This document shows positions 47,310 through 57,046 of a stretch of 64,000 bases of DNA, in pieces; the stretch's first letter is position 1, and every line of letters begins with the position of its first letter. The DNA is from Thiomicrorhabdus aquaedulcis (GTDB lineage Bacteria; Pseudomonadota; Gammaproteobacteria; Thiomicrospirales; Thiomicrospiraceae). The notes under the pieces are model-generated. The model was not told where the DNA came from. It saw only the letters and a program-made list of their open reading frames with translations, and searched no databases. The DNA lies in the NCBI RefSeq assembly GCF_004001325.1, contig NZ_AP018722.1:434001-498000 (forward strand). Direction: 5' to 3'. A program made the position numbers and the translations under genes.

Positions 47310-48776
47310 TTAATAACTGTGTGAAAAGCTGTCTAACGGGTTGTTAAACGGGGTGTGGGTTTCGGATGGTTGGTTGTCGTTTAACGGAGCAGTTTGCGGC
47401 TCTTGTGGATTGGCTAAGGTTGCATTGGTTTTAGTGGACTGGGTTTGTTTTAATAACACTAAAGCATGCGCCGAAGGATAGCCATCGGCGGGTAGGTTGT
47501 TGGCCACTTGAAACGCTCGTAAAGCGTTGCGCGTTTTGGTGCCGGCAATGCCGTCGGGTTCGCCGGCTGGATAACCTTGTTGATTAAGCAAAGTTTGTAT
47601 TTGGCGCATGTCGTCTAGGCTTAAACGCACGTCGTCAGCCGGTTTGGTTTTAGACAGGGCGGGTTGGCCAGCAATACGGTCGGCCAAATGGCCAACGGCC
47701 AGGGCGTATTTGTCGGCGTTGTTCCAGCGTTTAATAATTTTAAAGTTGTCGTACACTAAAAAAGCCGGGCCGCGATAGTCGCTGGGCAGTACCAAGCGTG
47801 CTTGGATGTTTTGCGCGTTGGGTTGGCCACTAAGCGTTTGACCATTGACCGATTTTAAGTCCAAGGCGTGCCATTGCGCCAAACTACGAGTGGTTTTACC
47901 GTCAGCTTGTGCGTAGTTAAAGTTTTGAGGTAGGGTCACTTCTGTTCCCCAGTGTTGGTTTTGGAGCCAGCCTAGATGCTGCAAAAAATTTCCGGCCGAA
48001 TGCAAGGCATCGGGTAGGCTGTCCCATAGATTTATCTTGCCATCGCCGTCACCGTCAACCGCATATTTAACGTAGTTTGAAGGCATAAATTGCACGTGTC
48101 CCATCGCACCGGCCCAAGAGCCTTTCATTTGCGATAAGGCGACGTCGCCCCGGTTTAAAATAAGCAGGGCGTTAAGCAGTTCGTTGGTAAAAAAGCCGCT
48201 GCGTCGTGGGTCAAATGCCAAGGTGGCTAACGATTCAATAATGGGCTGACTGCCGGTAAAACGGCCATAGTTAGTTTCCATGCCCCAAAACGCGAGCAAT
48301 ACAGTCTGTGGAACACCGTATTTTTGAGTCACTTGGTTAAGCAGGGCTTGGTGGTTTTTAAGTTGAATTTGACCGTTTTCAATGCGCCCAGAGCTTACGG
48401 CACGCTCAAAGTATTCCCAAAATGTGCTGATAAATTCGGGCTGTTTGCGATCGGATTCTAAAATTTTTGGGTTCAGTTTTACATCCGCAAACGCCAAATT
48501 TAACGTGTCTTGAGAAATTCCCGCTTGGCGTGCTTGCACTTTAAACCCGGTTAACCACGCCGCAAACTCGGCTTGCGTGGGCAGTTGCTCTTGCTTGGCC
48601 GCATTGCTTGGGTTAGTTTGAGCCGCGGCCAGCGCGCTGTGCGCTAACAGTGGCAGTGTTAAGCTTAACGCCAAGACATTACGCAAAAACACACCAAAAA
48701 ATGCGCGCGTGGCGTTTAGTTTTAAGATGCGTTTAAAAGCAGGGTTTAAAACCGGATTGACAGTAGAAATGGTCAT
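47310..48776 (-). CDS. mltB: Lytic murein transglycosylase, MltB family
   Basis: 488 residues. An N-terminal hydrophobic leader (FLRNVLALSLTLPLLAHSALA) suggests export. The SLT_2 catalytic domain has the Glu in FWGMETNYGRF, then SWAGAMGHVQFMPSNY and DGDGKINLWDSLPDALHSAGNFL. A peptidoglycan-binding_1 domain follows (LNQQGYPAGEPDGIAGTKTRNALRAFQ), with a low-complexity Thr/Asn/Pro tail. Cleaves glycan strands to 1,6-anhydromuropeptides during wall remodelling. It borders the accessory zone and is transcribed away from rlmKL. Confidence 0.95.
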   Translation of the reverse strand: MTISTVNPVLNPAFKRILKLNATRAFFGVFLRNVLALSLTLPLLAHSALAAAQTNPSNAAKQEQLPTQAEFAAWLTGFKVQARQAGISQDTLNLAFADVKLNPKILESDRKQPEFISTFWEYFERAVSSGRIENGQIQLKNHQALLNQVTQKYGVPQTVLLAFWGMETNYGRFTGSQPIIESLATLAFDPRRSGFFTNELLNALLILNRGDVALSQMKGSWAGAMGHVQFMPSNYVKYAVDGDGDGKINLWDSLPDALHSAGNFLQHLGWLQNQHWGTEVTLPQNFNYAQADGKTTRSLAQWHALDLKSVNGQTLSGQPNAQNIQARLVLPSDYRGPAFLVYDNFKIIKRWNNADKYALAVGHLADRIAGQPALSKTKPADDVRLSLDDMRQIQTLLNQQGYPAGEPDGIAGTKTRNALRAFQVANNLPADGYPSAHALVLLKQTQSTKTNATLANPQEPQTAPLNDNQPSETHTPFNNPLDSFSHSY

Positions 48777-48857
48777 AATGAGGCTGAGCGTCTTTGGTAA
48801 ATAAGAAAGAGAACAGCATTCTACACAAACTGCGTTTAAATTAAACCCACTTTTAGA

Positions 48858-48873
48858 TGACCAGGCCTGGTCA
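48858..48873. repeat. Dispersed palindrome copy between mltB and rlmKL
   Basis: TGACCAGGCCTGGTCA in the 328-bp divergent gap (48777-49104). The rest of the gap holds no gene I can support. Confidence 0.92.
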
Positions 48874-49104
48874 GAGTGTTTAGGTTAATAATGGCAACGA
48901 GTAATGTCTGTTAAATAAGTTCTACTTTGAGTTGTTTGCCAAGAACCTTCACATTAGCCATTGCCACGTCCAGCCCTTTAATGGCGCACTATTTTAGCTA
49001 AACCCAAGATTGCTTTGCATTCTTTGCAATGGTTGGGGGGTAAAACAGTTAAAATTGCGCTTTGGTTTTTTGTGCGCGTTTGTGCAGCGGTTTTTATTAA
49101 ATGA

Positions 49105-51362
49105 ATGACAATGGATAACATTATGTTGAAGTGTTTTGCTACCTCGCCCGGTGGATTAAGTGAGTTATTGCGTGAAGAATTAATGGCGCTGGGCGCCACC
49201 AATGTTAAGGCGCAACCTCGCGGCGTGAGTTTTGAAGGCGCTTTAGAAACCGCTTATCGCGCGTGCTTGTGGTCGCGTTTGGCCAACCGCGTGTTTGTGA
49301 CGGTGTTAGAAGCCGAGCTCGAAACCCAAGACGATTTATCGCCCCAAGTGGCGAACGTTAACTGGAGCGCGCACATGAGCGCGAGCAGTACGTTTTCGGT
49401 GTCGTTTTCGGGTAAGGGCATGGGCATTGAGCACAGTCATTACGGCGCGCTTAAAATCAAAGACGGCATCGTTGATTATTTTAGAGAACTGGACAACACC
49501 CGTCCGTCGGTGGACGCCGAGTATCCCGATTTGCGGGTACACGGTCACTTAAACCGCAATCAATTGACAGTAAGTATTGATTTAACCGGCTACAGCTTGC
49601 ACCAACGTGGTTACCGCGAAGGCGAGCAAGTGCGCGCGCCGCTTAAAGAAAACGTGGCGGCGGCGTTATTAATGCGCGCCGGTTGGCCCGAAATTGCCAA
49701 ACAAGGCGGCAGTTTGTACGACCCTATGTGTGGGTCGGGCACGTTTTTAATTGAGGCGGCTATGATGGCGTCCGACTTAGCACCAGGCCTGTTTAAGTCT
49801 AATTTAATGGCCTTAAACACCTGGAAAATGCACGATAAAACCTTGTGGGATTCGTTGGTGGTCGAGGCCGAAGCGCGAGAAGCCGAAGGACTGCGTAATT
49901 TACCGGCCATTTACGGTTCGGATTCGTCTAATAAATCGTTAGACATTGCCTACGATGCCATTGCCAGCGCGGGTTACAGTGATGCCATTGAAATTAAACA
50001 AATGACCGTTGAACAAGGTCGTCGTTGGGGCGATTGGAAACCAGGCCTGGTCATTTGTAATCCGCCGTATGGCGAACGTTTGGGCGATTTAGAAAGCGTT
50101 AAGGTTATTTATGGGGCGTTGGGACACTATTTAAAAACCGAATTTGACGGGTGGTTGGCCGCGATTTTAACCTGCAACCCCGAACTGGGCATGTATTTGG
50201 GCATTAAAGCCAAACGCAGTCATCCGTTTTTAAACGGTGCTATGGAATGTAAGCTGTTTAGATTTGAGTTAATTGAAGAGTTTCATCGTCAACCCTCGGT
50301 AAAAGGCGGCGCGAGCTTAGCCGAAGAGGTGCAGCACGCTCTGCCGCATATGGCGCAAACCGAAGGGGCAAAAATGTTTGCCAATCGGGTGCGTAAAAAT
50401 TTAAAAACCGTGTCCAAGTGGGCGGCTTCGCAAAAAATTAACGCTTACCGCGTGTACGACGCCGACATGCCCGAATACGCTTTGGCTTTAGATTTATACC
50501 ACACCGAAGACGGTGGCGATTGGTTGGTGGTAAACGAATACGCCGCGCCCAAAACCATCGAGCGCGGCAAGGCCAAAAAACGTTTGCACGAAGCCATGTC
50601 GGTGTTGCCCGATGTGTTTTCCATGCCGGCTGAGCACATTATTTTTAAAGTGCGTGAGCGCCAAAAAGGCACGGCACAATACGAAAAAATGGACGAAAAC
50701 AAACACTTTTTTACGGTCATAGAAAACGCCACCAAAGTGCGCGTTAACTTTACCGACTATTTAGACACCGGCCTGTTTTTAGACCACCGATTGGTGCGCG
50801 CCTTAGTGGCCGAAAAGTCGCGTCGTAAAACCCTGTTAAACCTATTTTGTTACACCGCCACCGCTACCGCGCAAGCCGCAGTACAGGGGGCAAAAAGCAG
50901 TTTAAGTGTCGACATGTCCAAAACCTATTTGTACTGGGCTAAACACAATTTAATGAACAATAAAATCGATGAAAACAAACATGTGCTTAAACAAGCCGAT
51001 GTGTTGGACTGGTTGGCCACCGAAAGCCAAGCGCCCAGCCAAACGTTTGATGTGATTTTTTAGACCCGCCGTCGTTTTCAACCAGCAAACGCATGGAAGG
51101 CACGTTGGATATTCAGCGGGATCACGTTGGGTTAATTGAGCAAACCCTTAAACTGCTCAACCCTGGTGGGGAATTGGTGTTTTCAAACAACTTACGCAAG
51201 TTTAAGCTCGAAGCCGAGGCGTTTGCCGACTGGGATATTACTAACATTACCCAACAAACCATGCCCAAAGATTACGAGCGTAACAGCAAGATTCACCAGG
51301 CCTGGGTGTTTAAAAAACACACAGGAGCCGCATTAGCCGCGCCTGATTTGCAAGCACAGTAG
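49105..51362 (+). CDS. rlmL: 23S rRNA methyltransferase RlmKL (frameshifted)
   Basis: Dual enzyme that makes m2G2445 and m7G2069. An N-terminal THUMP domain, RlmL domain with YDPMCGSGTFLIEAA and VICNPPYGERLG, then RlmK domain with LFLDHRLVRALVAEKS and LLNLFCYTATATAQAA. The frame stops at 51063 just after FDVIF. Adding one T to the six-T run at 51056-51061 gives [25 protein letters not shown], the expected catalytic motif, and continues to 51362 (752 residues). Start could be ATG 49105, 49111 or 49123. Two exact palindrome copies and one degenerate copy are inside the gene. Confidence 0.95.
50040..50051. repeat. Dispersed palindrome copy (rlmL, before NPPY)
   Basis: ACCAGGCCTGGT, read as KPGLV just before the catalytic CNPPYG. 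Confidence 0.85.
51296..51305. repeat. Dispersed palindrome copy (rlmL, C-terminus)
   Basis: CCAGGCCTGG, read as HQAWV. Confidence 0.8.
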
Positions 51363-51372
51363 AGCCATATTT

Positions 51373-52703
51373 ATGTATAAACTATTTGGGTTACGGGTGG
51401 ACGAAACGCTAGAAATAAACCGGCATCAAAGCTATTTGCTTGAGCAAAAAGCGGCGTTTATGACCGAGTTTACCGCCTGGTTTGCTCAGCACGACATGGC
51501 GCAATCACATTATACACCGCTGTTAAATGACGGCGTGTATGAGGCATTTGTTAACAACGACGACCAAGATGGGTTTTACAGTGTACTGTATTATCAAGCG
51601 TTGGCGTGGCACGCTAAAGATTTTAGTTTAAGCCGGGTACTGCTGATTTTGTCCGAATGTCGGCAGTTGTTTGTGTTGATGAGTGAGCGTAAAAACAATC
51701 ATCGGTTGGCCAAAGCATTGTGTCGCATGATTGATGTGGCGCAGCTTATTGTGTCTAACGTGTATCAAATGCACGAAACCTTACAACATTTAAAAGCCAA
51801 ATCTCAGTCCGAAGTGCAATGCATGCGCCGTTCGTTTCAGCTTATTTCGGCGCAAGTACCTGAAGAATTAGTGCAAGCCTTTATTGACCATCAAAACTGG
51901 AAAATTAGAGCGTTTTCATGCGCTTTGGGCGAAATAGACGACGGCGATTTTCCGTATTCTACCCACGAATGTTTGCTTGGAAAGTGGTTAAACAGCGGAG
52001 GTTTTGCGCGGATTCCAGAGCACGAATTAAAGGGGTTTGAAGCCGCTCACGAGCAAGTGCATCGCTTGGGTTTTTTGGCGTTAAACGAGGTTAAAATGCG
52101 CCATCCTGAGCGCATTGTTGATTTTTAAGTGAGATGGAGCTGGCCTCGGACGAGGTGTGCAGGGTGTTGCACGACCGCATTGACGAAGAGTTTGTGCGCG
52201 CCGCCAGTTTAGATGCCTTAACCGGTTTACCCAATCGTAGTGCCTTTGACGCGGCCTTTACCAATACCTTGGCATTTGCCAAACGCCACGAATTTTGGGC
52301 GGGGTTAATTTTATTAGACATCGACTTTTTTAAAACCATTAATGACGATTATGGGCATTTGGCCGGCGATGCGGTGTTGATAAACCTGGCTGAGGTGCTG
52401 TTAGACACTCTGCGTTTAGAAGACCATGTGTACCGCTGGGGCGGTGAAGAATTTGCCATTTTGGCGTTGGATAAAACGTCCGACGGCATTGAAAACTTAG
52501 CGCAACGTATTTGTACCCGCGTGGCCGAACACGCGTTTAAACTGCGCGGTGCGCCTTTAATTAAGCTTACGGTTAGTTGCGGTGCGGTTAGTTTTGCGTG
52601 CGAACAAACCTTAACGCCTTCAGAACGCCTAAACCTAGTAGACGTGCAGTTGTATCAGGCCAAAGCCAATGGGCGTAATCAGGTGTGTTACCAACGTGTG
52701 TAA
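51373..52703 (+). CDS. CZB-domain diguanylate cyclase (frameshifted)
   Basis: An N-terminal helical region (1-160) is followed by a CZB zinc-sensing domain (DHQNWKIRAFSCALGEIDD, ECLLGKWLNSGGF, AAHEQVHRLGF) and a C-terminal GGDEF domain with RWGGEEFAIL. The frame breaks at the five-T run at about 52123-52127: VDF-stop versus VDFLSEMELASDEV. One added T yields 443 residues. The architecture resembles E. coli DgcZ, in which zinc at the CZB domain inhibits c-di-GMP synthesis. It starts 10 bp after rlmKL and may be co-transcribed with it. Confidence 0.9.
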
Positions 52704-52847
52704 ATAACGCCCGTTGACGTTCATTTACTTGATATACATTAAGTTTTGCAGACGTGATGGTTTGTGAAATGAAAGCCCCTAGATTACGCTAATCGTCTTT
52801 AAAACACTTTAAACACAGATAAAAACAAGCGGAGCGCTAAACCACAC

Positions 52848-54254
52848 ATGACACAGCCTACAACACAGCACATGGAACAAAAAATTCAATTTGATGAAGC
52901 GCTCATCAAACGCTACAACCAGTCGGGGCCACGTTACACATCGTATCCGACGGCTTTGCAATTTGATGAGGCGTTTGGTGAGACCGACTACCAACAAGCG
53001 TGCGCCCGCAGTAATCAAACGGGGCGCGGTTTATCGCTGTATTTTCACATTCCATTTTGCGATACCGTGTGCTTTTTTTGCGCCTGCAACAAAGTTTGGA
53101 CGCGTGACCGCTCTAAAACCACGCCCTATTTAGAGCGCCTGTTTAAAGAAATTGAACTGCAAGCGGCTTTGTTTGACCCCAGCCGAAAAGTCGAGCAACT
53201 GCACTGGGGCGGTGGCACGCCAACGTTTATTAACAACGACGAGATGCAAGCCTTAATGGCCAAAACGCGCCAACATTTTAATTTGTATGACGACGACTCG
53301 GGCGAGTACTCGATTGAAATTGATCCGCGTGAGGCCAATCGTCAATCGGTTAAGTTGTTGCGTCAGTTGGGCTTTAATCGCATGAGTTTGGGGGTGCAAG
53401 ATTTTGACCCCGTGGTGCAAAAAGCGGTAAATCGCATTCAAACCCAAGCCGAAACCTTTGAGGTGTTGGAAGGCGCGCGTGAGGCGGGTTTTTTATCGGT
53501 GAATGTCGATTTAATTTACGGCCTACCGCACCAAACCGAACGCAGTTTTATGCGTACGCTTGACCAAGTCATTGATGCACAACCCGATCGGTTTTCGATT
53601 TTTAACTACGCCCACATGCCCGCGATGTTTCCCACACAAAAGAAAATGAACGAGGCCGATATGCCGTCTGCCGATGAAAAATTGGCCATATTGCAAGCGT
53701 CAACTGAGCGCCTATTGCAAGCAGGCTACGTCTACATTGGCATGGATCACTTTGCTAAACCCGACGATGAACTCGCCGTGGCGCAACGTAATGAAACCTT
53801 GTATCGCAATTTTCAGGGGTATTCGACTCATGCGGAATGCGATTTGGTGGGAATGGGGGCGACCTCAATTTCGCTCATCAACAACACTTACGCGCAAAAT
53901 CGCAAAGGGCTAGACGACTATTATCACGCCATTGACGCCGGGCATTTAGCCGTGTTTAGAGGCGTGGCGCTCACCGAAGACGACGAGCTGCGCCGCGACG
54001 TTATTACCCGTTTGATTAGCCACTTTCACCTCAATTTTGCCAAACTAAACGCACAATGGAATATCGAATTTAACGAATATTTTGCCCCCGAACTGGTGCG
54101 CCTACAACCCATGATAAACGACGGCCTAATCACCCTTGACGACCACGACATTTACGTAAGCGCAAAAGGCCGCTTGCTCATCAGAAACATCTGCATGGTG
54201 TTTGACGCCTACCTAAAAAGCGATGCACTAAATCGGTTTTCAAAGGTTATTTAA
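52848..54254 (+). CDS. hemN: Oxygen-independent coproporphyrinogen III oxidase
   Basis: 468 residues. A radical-SAM enzyme that decarboxylates coproporphyrinogen III to protoporphyrinogen IX without oxygen. The cluster motif is CDTVCFFCACNK (CxxxCxxC), with YFHIPFC before it, GGGTPTFI and VDLIYGLPHQT after it, and a HemN C-terminal domain (YAQNRKGLDDYYHAID, LTEDDELRRDVITRLI). Start at 52848 or at the downstream Met in MEQKIQF. Acts downstream of HemA in this window's haem pathway. Confidence 0.97.
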   Translation: MTQPTTQHMEQKIQFDEALIKRYNQSGPRYTSYPTALQFDEAFGETDYQQACARSNQTGRGLSLYFHIPFCDTVCFFCACNKVWTRDRSKTTPYLERLFKEIELQAALFDPSRKVEQLHWGGGTPTFINNDEMQALMAKTRQHFNLYDDDSGEYSIEIDPREANRQSVKLLRQLGFNRMSLGVQDFDPVVQKAVNRIQTQAETFEVLEGAREAGFLSVNVDLIYGLPHQTERSFMRTLDQVIDAQPDRFSIFNYAHMPAMFPTQKKMNEADMPSADEKLAILQASTERLLQAGYVYIGMDHFAKPDDELAVAQRNETLYRNFQGYSTHAECDLVGMGATSISLINNTYAQNRKGLDDYYHAIDAGHLAVFRGVALTEDDELRRDVITRLISHFHLNFAKLNAQWNIEFNEYFAPELVRLQPMINDGLITLDDHDIYVSAKGRLLIRNICMVFDAYLKSDALNRFSKVI

Positions 54255-54293
54255 CGATTAGCGTTGTTGGCGCAAAAAACATAAAACAGCATA

Positions 54294-54330
54294 AAACCGC
54301 GTTGGTCAGGCCTGGTCAACGCGGTTTTGT
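54294..54330 (+). terminator. hemN terminator built on a palindrome variant
   Basis: CCGCGTTG and CAACGCGG form the stem around a degenerate palindrome (GTCAGGCCTGG), with AAAA before and TTTTGTTTTG after. It would work on both strands, serving hemN and the convergent GNAT gene. Confidence 0.85.
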
Positions 54331-54340
54331 TTTGTGTGTT

Positions 54341-54940
54341 TCAGCCATTTCTTACCAAGCACAACCAGGTTTTTCCTTGTTGTTGGGCGTGGGTGTAGCG
54401 GGTTTTTAGGGGTTGGGGTAAGGTGTGGGAATTGTGTGGTAGATAGCCGTTTTGCAGGTAAAAGTTATGTAAGTGCGGCGGGGCAAACGCGATAATTTTC
54501 TTTGATGGCTGGGTGTTTTGTGGCTGGAGTTGCTCGTTAAAAGCAAAGTGCAACAGCGCGCTGGCTAGGCCTTGTCCACGGCAGTCAGGGGCAATAAACA
54601 AACCGCGTAGCCAAAACACATTAGAAGAGTTGTTGGGTAATGCGTTAGGTAATGCGTTAGCCTCTTGGTTGTTCTCATTGCGATTGTCTGTGTCTAAATC
54701 GTGTTTGCTTATGTTTTCTAGGCGGACTAATCGCAATGCGCCCGCAAGATGGTGTGCCTGTTTGACCCAAACGACAATATCGTTTTGTTGTGGCGCACTT
54801 TGTTGGTGTTGCTTAAAAAAGTGTTTAAGCGCAAAGTGCTCGTTTTGCTTTGACCAGGCCTGGTCAGAGTAAAATTGGGGTTTTTGAGTGTCTGCTTGAT
54901 TGTTTAATTTACCGTTTGATTTACCGTTTTTTAAGGTCAT
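54341..54940 (-). CDS. GNAT-family N-acetyltransferase
   Basis: 199 residues. The acetyl-CoA binding motif is FIAPDCRGQGLASALLHFAF (R/QxxGxG/A), after the beta strand FWLRGLFI; FYLQNGYLP follows. Asn-rich inserts are present near residues 85-105. The substrate is unknown. It converges on hemN and is divergent from tapT, 9 bp away. A palindrome copy near the N-terminus is read as DQAWS. Confidence 0.85.
   Translation of the reverse strand: MTLKNGKSNGKLNNQADTQKPQFYSDQAWSKQNEHFALKHFFKQHQQSAPQQNDIVVWVKQAHHLAGALRLVRLENISKHDLDTDNRNENNQEANALPNALPNNSSNVFWLRGLFIAPDCRGQGLASALLHFAFNEQLQPQNTQPSKKIIAFAPPHLHNFYLQNGYLPHNSHTLPQPLKTRYTHAQQQGKTWLCLVRNG
54851..54866. repeat. Dispersed palindrome copy (GNAT gene)
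   Basis: TGACCAGGCCTGGTCA, read on the minus strand as DQAWS. Confidence 0.9.
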
Positions 54941-54949
54941 TTTTTATCG

Positions 54950-55585
54950 ATGTCTCGAATCATTTGTTTACAGTGTCAGCGGCCGCAAAGCGTTTGCGTA
55001 TGCGATTGGATTACCCCTATTGCGAATGTTGTAGAGGTGGGGGTTTTTCAACATCCAACCGAGGCCATGCAAGTAAAAGGCACGGCCAAATTGGTGGCGT
55101 TGTCGTTAAGCCAGGTGCAGCTTTGGGTGGGCGAACGTTTAAGCGACGTGCCCGAACTGGAGGCGTGGTTGGATTGCGCCCAGCAGCAACATAAAACGGT
55201 GCTGTTGCTTTATCCTCCGACCGAAACGTCCGTTGAAACCCCAAGCCAACCCACGCAGCCGCTGATTAATATCGCCGATTTGTGTGGATTGACGCAGGCG
55301 CAACTGAGTCAGTTGTGCGTGTTGGTGTTGGACGGCACGTGGCGTAAAACGCATAAAATGCTCTGTTTAAATCCGCGTTTGGCCGCCCTTACGCGTCTGC
55401 AAATTGAGCCTAATACACCGTCTAACTACCGCATTCGCAAACAAAAAAATGCTCAAAGCTTGTCTACCGTCGAGGCAGTGGTGCAGGTTTTATCTACTTT
55501 AGAAAACGCCCCACAACGCTATACGCCGTTGTTGCAAGCGTTTAACGCCATGGTGCAACAGCAATGGCAGTTTAGGGTGCGTTAG
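54950..55585 (+). CDS. tapT: DTW-domain tRNA aminocarboxypropyltransferase (TapT type)
   Basis: 211 residues. N-terminal cysteines CLQCQRPQSVCVCDW fit a zinc or Fe-binding head. The DTW motif appears as DGTWRKTHKM, with NYRIRKQKNAQSLSTVEAV, as in TapT/YfiP, which adds the acp group to U47 of tRNAs. The start is MSRIICLQCQ at 54950. Confidence 0.88.
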   Translation: MSRIICLQCQRPQSVCVCDWITPIANVVEVGVFQHPTEAMQVKGTAKLVALSLSQVQLWVGERLSDVPELEAWLDCAQQQHKTVLLLYPPTETSVETPSQPTQPLINIADLCGLTQAQLSQLCVLVLDGTWRKTHKMLCLNPRLAALTRLQIEPNTPSNYRIRKQKNAQSLSTVEAVVQVLSTLENAPQRYTPLLQAFNAMVQQQWQFRVR

Positions 55586-55628
55586 CAGGGTTTATAAGCA
55601 ACGTTTATAAGCAACCTAAATTCGCTTT

Positions 55629-55642
55629 GACCAGGCCTGGTC
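55629..55642. repeat. Dispersed palindrome copy after glycosyltransferase gene
   Basis: GACCAGGCCTGGTC directly after the restored stop codon at 55643-55645. Confidence 0.92.
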
Positions 55643-56811
55643 TTATTTTTTCTTAGAATTTGTATGGCTGGACGTGCTCTTTTCGGTTTCGTCGCCCATC
55701 GCTTCGCGGAGTTTTTGAAGATGAACAGGTTGGAGATGGAAAAGTTAAAGCCCATTCCAATCAGCACGCCAATAATTAACGCCAAAATGGTTTTGTCTTC
55801 AAAAAACGGTACGTAGGTGGTTAGGGTGTAGTAGGTGCCGTAGTTCACCGCAAAGCCTATCAGCGAGCTGGATACAAACGCGCCCCATTGGGTTTTTTTG
55901 GCGGTTTTTTCGCGGTGGCTAAAGGTGATGATGCGGTTGAGCATCCAGTTCCAGGTAACGGCGGGCCAAAACGACAGGGCGCGTGCCGTGGTGTGCGATA
56001 GCCCGGCCATTTGCAGCAGTAAATAAAACAGCAAATCGACAATAAAACCACTGCTGCCGACCAGCGCAAACTGAATAAACTCCGCTTTGGTTTGAAATTT
56101 GTACTGGTACAAACGGCGCAAGTGGCGCAGGTATTTAAGTTGCTCGCCCAAGGTGAGTTTGGATTCGCCGTGCACGCGGTCTACAAAGTGAATGGGCACT
56201 TCTGAGACCTTATCAAAGTCGCCTTTTACCATCACCTCTAAGGCGATTTTATAGCCAATTGGCGATAAACGGGCACTTTCGGGCATGTCGGCGGTACGCA
56301 CGGCAAAAAATCCCGACATGGGGTCTTTGACCTTGGTAAGCGGCAAGGCGGGCAAGGTGGCCACCGCCGAGTTGATGTAACGCCACAGCGTCCAACTGTC
56401 GTCAATGCTGCCGCCTTCGACGTAGCGTGAGCCGAGGACAAAATCGCTTTCGCGGCTTTTAAGCTGGCGCACCATCTCAACAATGGCGCTGGCGGGGTGG
56501 GATAAATCGGCGTCCATAACCACAATGTAATCGCCTTGGGCGTTTTCAAAGCCTTCTATCACCGCGGGCGAAAGCCCTCGGTTTTGGGTGCGAGTGATGA
56601 TGCGAATAGGGTGGTGTTGCGCAAGACTGGCGACCAGTTCGACCGAGCCGTCTTGCGAATGGTCATCCATAATTAAGATTTCGTAGCTGTGCCCGTGGCC
56701 TTGAAGAGCGCTGGCAATCATCTCGCTTAATGGGGTAAGGTTTTTAACCTCTTGGTAAGTGGGGACAATAATCGAAATATCGGGGCGGTGGTCGTTGTGC
56801 GTGGACGTCAT
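55643..56811 (-). CDS. DPM1-like glycosyltransferase with GtrA domain (probable frameshift)
   Basis: A GT2 domain (DISIIVPTYQEVKNL, MDDHSQDGSVEL, MDADLSHPASAIVEM with the DxD-like motif) is followed by a GtrA-type four-helix membrane domain (FALVGSSGFIVDLLFYLLLQ to NFSISNLFIFK). As written the frame runs past a palindrome copy to 55582. One added base in the five-T run at 55712-55716 (plus strand) gives FKKLREAMGDETEKSTSSHTN and a stop at 55643, 389 residues, more natural than the palindrome-encoded tail. It probably loads or moves a polyprenyl-linked sugar and belongs with the glycan cluster upstream. Confidence 0.87.
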
Positions 56812-56887
56812 CTAATCAGGCCTGGTAGAGTGTGAATGGTGGCTATTATCGCTAATATTATGGCCGTTGAAGTGTTTTGTTCAATCT

Positions 56888-57046
56888 GAGGCCTTTGCAT
56901 GAGTGAGGTGCGAGAAAAAAATGAGATAAAATTTGTCTGATTGAGGCGAAAAACGCAGTGAATAGCTGGCTATTCGCAAGGTTTTCAACAAAAATCAGGT
57001 AAATTTTAGCCATTTTTTACCGTGCCTTGACTCGTGCAAGGGTCTC
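56888..57046. mobile_element. MITE, 159 bp, with AATCT target duplication
   Basis: Inverted ends GAGGCCTTTGCATGAGT and ACTCGTGCAAGGGTCTC, flanked by AATCT at 56883-56887 and 57047-57051. Same length as the element at 35117. It is inserted at the 3' end of the acyltransferase gene and supplies the last nine codons and stop of that gene. Confidence 0.9.

Noticed and set aside
48911-48961. Short minus-strand frame of 16 codons in the mltB-rlmKL gap
   Set aside because: Too short, with no ribosome site or recognisable match.
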